From the NCBI RefSeq assembly GCF_042685265.1, contig NZ_JBHUMX010000041.1: a stretch of DNA of 64,000 nt; one strand, 5' to 3'. The notes under the pieces are model-generated. The model saw only the letters and a program-made list of their open reading frames with translations, did not search any database and had not been told where the DNA came from. Position numbers and translations under genes: made by a program. The number at the start of each line of letters is the position of its first letter. Positions within the stretch are counted from its first letter, which is position 1. Positions 35,195-41,690 of the stretch are shown here, in pieces. The DNA comes from Oceanobacillus_B kapialis. Its GTDB lineage: Bacteria; Bacillota; Bacilli; Bacillales; Amphibacillaceae.

Positions 35195-36067
35195 TTAGTT
35201 TTCTACTTTATTTGCCTCACTAATATTCGCATCTTCCATGTAGGCTTGTTGTAGCTGTTTTGTTATGTTTCCTGGTTTTCCATCGGCAATTTTCACATTA
35301 TCGACGGAAATAATTGGCATTACTTCGGATGTGCTGCTTGATAATAACATTTCATCTGCATCTGCAATATCTTCAACTGAGAAACTTTGTTCAATAAAAG
35401 GAACCCCTAATTCATTAGCGAATTTTTCTACACGCATTCGCACACAGCCGTGTAAAATATTATTTGTAGCTGGATGGGTATAGATTTTTCCGTCTTTAAC
35501 CATATATACATTAGAAGAACTACATTCGGTTACAATCCCATCTCTATGAAGAATAGCTTCATAGCAACCCTTTTCTTTTGCTTCTTGCTTTGCCAGGACG
35601 TTGGGCAAAAGGTTTAAGCTTTTAATGTAACAATTCTCCCAACGAACATCGCGTTGTGTAATAGTCGGTACTCCGGTATTTATTTTTTCGGTATTGCGCT
35701 CTAAATCTTGAACATACGCATAAACGTTTGCCGGTACACCTTCAGGGAAAACATGATCTCTGGGTGCAGATCCACGGGTAACCTGTAAGTAAACTTTCCC
35801 ATCTTCAGTCATTTTGTTTCTTTCCAATAATTGCAGCAGTAAATGTGTCATCTCTTCCTTTGTAACATCGAGATTAATTTTCACTGCAGCTGTAGATCGG
35901 AATAATCGATCCACGTGCTCCTGAAGTAAATAATATTCTCCATTATAAATGCGGATTACCTCATAAATACCATCACCAAATTGAAGTCCGCGCTCTTCAT
36001 ATGGATATTTTAAATTGTCTCGGTGAGTGAAGCTTGATTGAGTCATGATAATTGGATATACAGACAT
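35195..36067 (-). CDS. dat: D-amino-acid transaminase
   Basis: 290 aa, class-IV PLP fold. GLQFGDGIYEVIRIYNG near the N-terminus, RGSAPRDHVFPEG, the Schiff-base Lys in CYIKSLNLLPNVLAKQ, Glu in YEAILHRDGIVTECSSSNVYMV (binds PLP N1) and the phosphate-binding SSSTSEVMP. Makes D-glutamate/D-alanine for peptidoglycan. SD AAGGGGAA. A 12-residue C-terminal extension is unremarkable. Distinguishing it from branched-chain or aminodeoxychorismate lyases rests on the RDHxFP motif and YxxIKSLN. Confidence 0.9.
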   Translation of the reverse strand: MSVYPIIMTQSSFTHRDNLKYPYEERGLQFGDGIYEVIRIYNGEYYLLQEHVDRLFRSTAAVKINLDVTKEEMTHLLLQLLERNKMTEDGKVYLQVTRGSAPRDHVFPEGVPANVYAYVQDLERNTEKINTGVPTITQRDVRWENCYIKSLNLLPNVLAKQEAKEKGCYEAILHRDGIVTECSSSNVYMVKDGKIYTHPATNNILHGCVRMRVEKFANELGVPFIEQSFSVEDIADADEMLLSSSTSEVMPIISVDNVKIADGKPGNITKQLQQAYMEDANISEANKVEN

Positions 36068-36318
36068 GCGAATTCCCCTTCCTAAAGCTTATGCCTATTC
36101 TATAACTTCTTAGATTAGATGTAAATTGGATTCTCGAATAATCTTCGGAATAATTTTTGAGAGGGAAAGAAGGTTATAAAACCTTGTTTTTATAGCATAT
36201 CAGCAGTTAAAATTGTCTAGGCTTCTATTATTCTGTCGAAAAAAGTAAAATTTCCTCTTGCATTCTTTAAATAGGCTTGCTATAATCAATAATGCATTCA
36301 AAAAACGGCGTTGTTTCT
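36068..36318. other. Intergenic region between dat and the tRNA-Gly duplication
   Basis: Divergent promoter space; very AT-rich. A TTGC-N17-TATAAT-like box (TTGCATTCTTTAAATAGGCTTGCTATAATC, in two pieces ending near 36286) could drive the tRNA. No gene seen. Confidence 0.4.
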
Positions 36319-36433
36319 TGAAGCATAAACTTCTAAGAATAAGCTAGCAGATGGAGAGGCAGTAAAACTCTTCTCAAGCAGCGTTAATTATACTTTAAAT
36401 AAATTTCATATTTTATGCGGGTGTAGTTTAGTG
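36319..36433 (+). repeat. Upstream copy of a ~153-bp direct duplication ending in a tRNA-Gly 5' fragment
   Basis: The stretch from GAAGCATAAACTTCTAAG through AAATAAATTT to GCGGGTGTAGTTTAGTG repeats at 36473-36586 with few differences. The last 17 nt (36417-36433) equal the first 17 nt of the functional tRNA-Gly (36570-36586); the rest of the tRNA is missing from this copy. It is a truncated tRNA relic created by unequal duplication. Confidence 0.88.
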
Positions 36434-36569
36434 ACGAGCAAAACTTCTGCCGAATTAGCTACGAGTTGCCTCGAAGCATTAACTTCTAAGAATAAGCTAG
36501 CAGATGGAGAGGCAGTAAAACTCTTCCTAAGTAGCGTTAGTTATATTTTAAATAAATTTTATACTCTAT

Positions 36570-36643
36570 GCGGGTGTAGTTTAGTGGTAAAACCTCAGCC
36601 TTCCAAGCTGATGATGAGGGTTCGATTCCCTTCACCCGCTCCA
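36570..36643 (+). tRNA. tRNA-Gly (anticodon TCC)
   Basis: 74 nt with an encoded CCA. Acceptor GCGGGTG/CACCCGC, discriminator T. D-arm GTAGTTTAGTGGTAAAAC, anticodon stem TCAGC/GCTGA with loop CTTCCAA (TCC), and T-loop GGGTTCGATTCCC. Reads GGA/GGG codons. Preceded by the 153-bp duplication and followed by a terminator. Confidence 0.96.
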
Positions 36644-36655
36644 TACATATGTCTT

Positions 36656-36698
36656 AACGCAGTGTTTCGTAATCTAACTTACGAGGCGTTGCGTTTTT
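36656..36698 (+). terminator. Terminator after tRNA-Gly
   Basis: AACGCAGTGTTTCGTAA-tctaac-TTACGAGGCGTTGCGTTTTT; G-U pairs close the mismatched middle. Confidence 0.85.
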
Positions 36699-36788
36699 CA
36701 TTTGTTTACAAACTATTCCCTTCGCTTGAATCAAGCCTTTTCGCATAGTATCCTTAAGGCAACTATTGAGAAATTGAGGGATTGATAG

Positions 36789-38492
36789 ATGCAGAATTTA
36801 ATTCAACAATTAAAACGGATTGATAATAAAGGCTATAAAGCATACAAAGATTTACAAGGGAAGTACAGCTTCCCTGAATTTGACTTGTTTCTGGATTATG
36901 TACAGGGAGATCCGTTTGCAGCACCGTCCCGCCTTCGAATTATTGTGCCTAATCAAAAGCGCGCAATAAAGTCAGATTGGCTTCAAACACCTGCCAGAAA
37001 AGTGGCTGCAGAGGATGTAATTGCCCGCAGTGTTGGAAAGGCTGTCGCTAAAAATGGGATTTCCATTAAAGGTTCAGGAAAAAGTGGCAATGTATCATTT
37101 GATCGACCTGGTCAGGAAGTATTGGAAAGAAGTGCTGCACAATTAACTCACGAAACGATCACCATCTGTCTTTCTGTAGGTCTTCCTGCTAATGGTCGAA
37201 AAATAAATGGCAGGGAAGCAGAAAAATTACTAACAAAAGCTATTCCCGATATAATGAAAAATTCCGTTTTTACCATTACGGATGATTCGATTTTGGAAGC
37301 AATTCAGCTTGCAGACCAGCAGGAAGCAATTCGTGAACAAATGCAACAGAATAATTGGATTGCTTTCTTAGCCAATGGCTCCATTTTACCAAGAGAAAGT
37401 GGGATTAGTAACTGGCCGATGAAAGGGGCGGTTCCGTTTCAAAGCCCTGCTGAATCGGAAGTGGAAATTTCCATTCCTCACAGGGAAGCACCAATTCGCG
37501 GGATGGCCATCAAAAAAGGGATCACGTTAATTGTAGGTGGTGGCTATCATGGTAAAAGTACCATGCTCCAGGCAATTGAGCGTGGTGTGTATTACCACAC
37601 ACATGGTGACGGCAGAGAATATGTGCTGACAGATCCAGATGCAGTAAAAATTAGAGCAGAAGATGGCAGAAAAGTTACAGGAGTGAATATTTCTCCGTTT
37701 ATTAACAATTTGCCTCACAAACAACAGACAACGTTCTTTTCAACAGAAAATGCAAGCGGAAGTACTTCACAGGCTGCGAATGTGATGGAGGCATTAGAAA
37801 TTGGTGCGACGACCTTACTTATTGATGAAGATACAAGTGCCACCAACTTTATGATTCGGGACCATCGAATGCAGCGTTTAGTATCGAAAGATCAGGAGCC
37901 GATCACCCCATTTATTGATAAGATTAAACAAATGGAAGAGCAGCTCGGTGTATCTACCATTTTGGTTATGGGTGGCTCTGGTGATTACTTTGCTGTCGCT
38001 GACAACGTGATTATGCTTGAATCGTATAAGCCTGAGGATGTAACGAATAATGCTAAACAAATTATGGTTGACGCTCCACTCGAGCGTGAGTTAAACACTA
38101 CCGAAACTTTTGGGGACATTGCAAATCGTTCTTTTCAACCACAGTCCTTGCAGACACAAAAAGGCAAGCGTGCTAAAGTTCAAGCAAAAGGACTAAACAC
38201 CATTCTAATGGGCAAGAATGAAATACAATTTTCGGATACAGAACAATTGGTAGACTCATCCCAGACAAGGTTGATTGCAGATATCATTTTGTATTTAGAT
38301 CAAAAAAATGTTCTAACTGGTAAGTCGTTAAACGAAACCGTCAATTATATAGAACAACAGCTTCATGAAAAAGGAATTGCGGCATTCAGTCCATTTAAGA
38401 ACCAGCATCCAGGAGATGTTGCCAGACCAAGAAAATATGAGATTGCAGCCGTGCTTAACCGCCTGCGGACAGCCGATGTAAAACACAAATAG
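36789..38492 (+). CDS. ABC-class ATPase (PF09818 type)
   Basis: 567 aa. Predicted cytosolic ATPase with the ABC-class layout but no membrane domain. P-loop GGGYHGKSTMLQAIERG (unusual G-x-H-G-K-S), Walker B TTLLIDEDTSATNFMIRD, and QAANVMEALEIGA as signature-like. The N-terminal ~200 residues are conserved in the family (FDLFLDYVQGDPFAAPSRLRI). Function is unknown in all members I know of. It ends 16 bp before queG and may be cotranscribed. Confidence 0.88.
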   Translation: MQNLIQQLKRIDNKGYKAYKDLQGKYSFPEFDLFLDYVQGDPFAAPSRLRIIVPNQKRAIKSDWLQTPARKVAAEDVIARSVGKAVAKNGISIKGSGKSGNVSFDRPGQEVLERSAAQLTHETITICLSVGLPANGRKINGREAEKLLTKAIPDIMKNSVFTITDDSILEAIQLADQQEAIREQMQQNNWIAFLANGSILPRESGISNWPMKGAVPFQSPAESEVEISIPHREAPIRGMAIKKGITLIVGGGYHGKSTMLQAIERGVYYHTHGDGREYVLTDPDAVKIRAEDGRKVTGVNISPFINNLPHKQQTTFFSTENASGSTSQAANVMEALEIGATTLLIDEDTSATNFMIRDHRMQRLVSKDQEPITPFIDKIKQMEEQLGVSTILVMGGSGDYFAVADNVIMLESYKPEDVTNNAKQIMVDAPLERELNTTETFGDIANRSFQPQSLQTQKGKRAKVQAKGLNTILMGKNEIQFSDTEQLVDSSQTRLIADIILYLDQKNVLTGKSLNETVNYIEQQLHEKGIAAFSPFKNQHPGDVARPRKYEIAAVLNRLRTADVKHK

Positions 38493-38508
38493 AAAGGAGG
38501 CGAAGCCA

Positions 38509-39657
38509 ATGGATACTGCACAACTGAAAGAAGATATTATTGCATACAGCAAAAAGATTGGAATTGATAAAATTGGCTTTGCCTCTGCTGATGTGTTTGG
38601 CGAATTGAAGGAAAGGCTTAAACGACAGCAGGAGTTATCCTATCAATCAGGCTTTGAAAAAGGGACGATTGAAGAACGCACAGAGCCTGAGCGATTATTA
38701 CCTGAGGCTAAATCTATTATCTCAATCGCGCTTGCTTATCCTTCACGTATGAAAGATGCCCCTAAAAGTACGAAGGAAGAAAGACGGGGTCTTTTTGCCA
38801 GAGCGTCTTGGGGGACAGATTATCATGTTGTCATGCGGGATCGCTTAGATAAACTGGCAGCATTCATAAGGGAACAAGTCCCAGATGTAGAAGACCGCGT
38901 AATGGTAGATACTGGGGAACTTTCAGACCGTGCAGTGGCAGAACGGGCGGGCATTGGTTTTAGTGGGAAAAATACCTCCATTATTACCCCGGAATTCGGT
39001 TCGTATGTTTATCTAGGTGAAATGATAACAAACATTCCGTTTGTGCCAGACGATCCAGTCGATGATAGCTGCGGAGAATGTACGAAGTGCATTGACGCCT
39101 GCCCAACAGGTGCGATTGTCCAAGGAGGCCAATTAAATGCACAACGATGTATTGCGTTTTTAACCCAGACAAAGGACTTTTTACCAGATGAGTTCCGGAC
39201 TAAAATTGGAAATCGGGTTTATGGCTGTGATACATGTCAGGTTGTTTGTCCGAAAAATCAAAAGGTAGATTTTCATATTCATCCTGAATTTGAACCAGAG
39301 CATGATGTGTCTAAACCAGTTCTAAGACCGATGCTGCGTATTTCCAACCGGGAATTCAAGGAAACATTCGGTCATATTTCTGGTTCATGGCGTGGGAAAA
39401 AGCCTATCCAGCGTAATGCGCTAATTGCCCTTGGCCACTATAAAGATAAAACAGCTGTCGAGGACATTATTAACGTTATGATGACAGATCCAAGACCTGT
39501 TATTAGAGGGACGGCTGCATGGTCTTTAGGGAAAATTGGGACAGAAAAAGCTTATGCGGCAATAAGAGAAGCAATGGACAAAGAAAAAGATGATCAAGTT
39601 CAAGTCGAAATGGAAAAAGGCTTAGCGTTTCAAGAAGTTCATGAGGCAAAAACATAA
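38509..39657 (+). CDS. queG: Epoxyqueuosine reductase
   Basis: 382 aa. Final step of queuosine synthesis in tRNA, using cobalamin and two 4Fe-4S clusters. Catalytic Asp region VDTGELSDRAVAERAGIGFSGKN; cluster ligands in CGECTKCIDACPTGAI and GCDTCQVVCP (Cys x7-8). C-terminal HEAT-like repeats (RNALIALGHYKD; VIRGTAAWSLGKIG) bind tRNA. SD AAAGGAGG. Adjacent yhbB and trmL reproduce the B. subtilis yhbA-yhbB-cspR neighbourhood. Confidence 0.95.
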   Translation: MDTAQLKEDIIAYSKKIGIDKIGFASADVFGELKERLKRQQELSYQSGFEKGTIEERTEPERLLPEAKSIISIALAYPSRMKDAPKSTKEERRGLFARASWGTDYHVVMRDRLDKLAAFIREQVPDVEDRVMVDTGELSDRAVAERAGIGFSGKNTSIITPEFGSYVYLGEMITNIPFVPDDPVDDSCGECTKCIDACPTGAIVQGGQLNAQRCIAFLTQTKDFLPDEFRTKIGNRVYGCDTCQVVCPKNQKVDFHIHPEFEPEHDVSKPVLRPMLRISNREFKETFGHISGSWRGKKPIQRNALIALGHYKDKTAVEDIINVMMTDPRPVIRGTAAWSLGKIGTEKAYAAIREAMDKEKDDQVQVEMEKGLAFQEVHEAKT

Positions 39658-39684
39658 TCTTATATTTTCTGGGTTTTTGCCAAG

Positions 39685-39721
39685 TCCCCTCGCCATATAG
39701 TAATGGTGGAGGGGATTTTTT
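39685..39721 (+). terminator. Terminator hairpin that contains the amidase ribosome-binding site
   Basis: TCCCCTCgCCAT-...-ATGGtGGAGGGGA followed by six T. The T run abuts the ATG of the next gene (39722), and the SD GGAGGGG (39708-39714) is the 3' arm of the stem. Confidence 0.8.
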
Positions 39722-40570
39722 ATGGAACAGTTAAAAGCATACTGGCTGGACTCTTTACAACTAGATCGTGGGAAAGAGAATTGGTGGGAGAAGAAGAGGG
39801 TTTGCTGCGAAAAACGAGGGGCTAAAATTGTACGTGTGCAAGGAAAGGGGCATTTATTTCGAAAGTTTCGTTATGATAACCAGACAACGTATGAATATCA
39901 ACTCCATCTTTCATATCTTACAAAGCAAAAAGAAATGCTCTATGTGGAAGAAGAAGTAATTCCATTTCGGTTTAAACTAGAAGAAGATGAGATTGTAGAC
40001 CATAAAAGAGTAAAGATGCAAAAAGAAAAGCCAGCTCCAACCATTGCCCCTAATGCAAGCCCTCGTCAAACACAAGAAAATGTCAGGTTTACTTATGATC
40101 GATTGGCAGCAGTTCAGTACGCTGAACGATGGTGGAATAGTTATAACCCCAATTTTCGCAGGTTTGAAGTGGATTGTACCAACTATGTGTCCCAATGTTT
40201 ATTAGCAGGAGGAGCGCCAATGCGAGGTGCACCAGTTAGAGAGCGTGGGTGGTGGTATAATCAGGATAGTTGGAGCTTTAGTTGGGCAGTTGCGCATTCT
40301 TTAAGGTGGTATCTAAGCGGGTCAACGGCTGGTTTACAAGGGAAGGAAGTCAACTCAGCAGAGGAGTTGTCTCCTGGAGATGTAATCTGCTACGATTTCC
40401 AAGGCAATGGCAGATGGGATCATAATACAATTGTAGTAGCGAAAGATGCAGCAGGGATGCCCCTCGTAAATGCTCATACGGATAATAGTCGGAATCGGTA
40501 CTGGTCTTATGAAGATTCTACAGCCTGGACGCCTAATATTCAGTATAAATTTTTTCGCATTGGTTCATAG
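39722..40570 (+). CDS. Amidase-domain protein (YhbB-like, Amidase_6)
   Basis: 282 aa. N-terminal ~100 residues basic and unstructured-looking. The C-terminal Amidase_6 domain (NlpC-like papain fold) has catalytic Cys in FEVDCTNYVSQCLLAGGAPM and His in GRWDHNTIVV. It matches B. subtilis YhbB. Lack of a signal peptide leaves the site of action open. SD is inside a terminator stem, so translation from read-through mRNA may be limited. SD-to-ATG spacing is 7 nt. Confidence 0.86.
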   Translation: MEQLKAYWLDSLQLDRGKENWWEKKRVCCEKRGAKIVRVQGKGHLFRKFRYDNQTTYEYQLHLSYLTKQKEMLYVEEEVIPFRFKLEEDEIVDHKRVKMQKEKPAPTIAPNASPRQTQENVRFTYDRLAAVQYAERWWNSYNPNFRRFEVDCTNYVSQCLLAGGAPMRGAPVRERGWWYNQDSWSFSWAVAHSLRWYLSGSTAGLQGKEVNSAEELSPGDVICYDFQGNGRWDHNTIVVAKDAAGMPLVNAHTDNSRNRYWSYEDSTAWTPNIQYKFFRIGS

Positions 40571-40635
40571 GAATGCTATAATGATAAAGTTGCTTTATTA
40601 AAAGCAGTGGATTACCGTACAAGGAGATTAGATCA

Positions 40636-41109
40636 GTGAGTATACATGTTGTTTTATTTCAACCAGAGATTCCAGCAAACACTGGGAACATAGCGAGAAC
40701 TTGTCTGGCAACTGGTGCAACCCTACATCTTATCCATCCGCTTGGTTTTAGTACAGATGATAAAATGTTGCGCAGAGCCGGATTGGATTATTGGAAACAT
40801 GTCGATGTACAAGAATATGCGAATATAGAGGAATTATATAAAAGATACCCAGATGGTTCGTTTTACTATATAGAAAACTTTGGTACGAAGCATTATACCG
40901 ATTATGATTATAGTAACGTGAGCGAGGATCTGTTCTTTGTGTTTGGCAGAGAAACAAATGGAATTCCACACGAGCTGCTTGAAGGAAAAGAGGATCGATG
41001 TCTTCGTATCCATATGAATGACAAGGTGCGTTCGTTAAATTTATCAAATACGGCTGCCATCATTATTTACGAAGCACTTCGCCAACAAGGTTTCCCAGGT
41101 TTGACTTGA
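40636..41109 (+). CDS. trmL: tRNA (cytidine(34)-2'-O)-methyltransferase
   Basis: 157 aa SPOUT-class enzyme from GTG (SD AAGGAGA). Knotted-fold motifs: FQPEIPANTGNIARTCLATG, HLIHPLGFSTDDKMLRRAGLDYW, FVFGRETNGIPHELL and the C-terminal RSLNLSNTAAIIIYEALRQ. 2'-O-methylates the wobble base of tRNA-Leu. Same neighbours as in B. subtilis (queG-yhbB-cspR). Confidence 0.95.
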   Translation: MSIHVVLFQPEIPANTGNIARTCLATGATLHLIHPLGFSTDDKMLRRAGLDYWKHVDVQEYANIEELYKRYPDGSFYYIENFGTKHYTDYDYSNVSEDLFFVFGRETNGIPHELLEGKEDRCLRIHMNDKVRSLNLSNTAAIIIYEALRQQGFPGLT

Positions 41110-41183
41110 TATTCAACAAAACAAAATTCGAATAAGTAATAATTAACGATAGAGCAAGATTTGAATGATAGTCCTGGCAAAGA

Positions 41184-41210
41184 CCCCCACCAAATGAAGT
41201 TTCACTTTAT
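41184..41210 (-). repeat. AAAGTGAAACTT element core, copy 2
   Basis: The complement reads ATAAAGTGAAACTTCATTTG then GTGGGGG, the first 27 bp of the repeat at 738-835; the rest of the element is not conserved here. Confidence 0.6.
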
Positions 41211-41244
41211 TTAACGGCCATGTAATAAATAGCGTATAAAATTT

Positions 41245-41278
41245 AAGGATGAGCTACGCGCAGTAGCTCATCCTTTTT
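41245..41278. terminator. Bidirectional terminator
   Basis: AAGGATGAGCTAC-gcgca-GTAGCTCATCCTTTTT: perfect 13-bp stem. It can end trmL read-through and, on the other strand, the 33-aa peptide gene, whose stop is 5 bp away. Confidence 0.92.
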
Positions 41279-41282
41279 CATT

Positions 41283-41384
41283 TTATTGGTCTCTTTTTGG
41301 GATAGCTGGTTTTGATTCATATCCTGATGTAAACATAGATGTTAGGAATACTAAAATGACACCGAATAAAAGTGCAAGCTTCAT
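41283..41384 (-). CDS. Small exported or membrane peptide (33 aa)
   Basis: 33 aa: MKLALLFGVILVFLTSMFTS followed by GYESKPAIPKRDQ. A Lys, a ~15-residue hydrophobic helix and a polar tail look like a signal peptide plus a short mature peptide. Strong support: SD AAGGAGG 7 nt upstream, a promoter TTCACA-N17-TATAAT further upstream on the same strand (41435-41474 region), and a perfect terminator 5 bp after the stop. No family recognised; a secreted signalling peptide or small membrane protein are both possible. Confidence 0.65.
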   Translation of the reverse strand: MKLALLFGVILVFLTSMFTSGYESKPAIPKRDQ

Positions 41385-41559
41385 TGTTATGCCTCCTTAT
41401 GTAGGTAATAATGCACGTCTTTTTAAATTATGTCCCTATTATAACGAATTATCAAGATAATGTGAACTAATGATAACGATTTCTTCATCCATCATACGTT
41501 AAAGACGTATTTTCACCTTATTAATAAACGGAATTTTTGAATAATAACAAAGGTTGGAA

Positions 41560-41690
41560 CATTATATTGTTTAAGCTTATAAAATAGGGTATATTAGTTG
41601 ATGAAGTCATTAGTCAGCTCTATAATAGAGTAAGAGTTAGAAAACCGTTTACATTACGGGTAATGTTAACTTCTAATGGGGGTATAAAAC
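41560..41690 (+). promoter_or_regulatory. odhAB promoter region with cre-like site
   Basis: TTGTTT-N17-TATATT at about 41568-41596 is the best sigma-A promoter. GAAAACCGTTTACA at about 41641-41654 matches the cre consensus at 12 of 14 positions and lies downstream of the promoter, a roadblock position; CcpA control of odhAB is known in B. subtilis. SD GGGGG lies before the GTG. Confidence 0.5.

Noticed and set aside
36431..36748. 105-aa ORF over tRNA-Gly
   Set aside because: Runs through the tRNA gene and its terminator; no coding signature.
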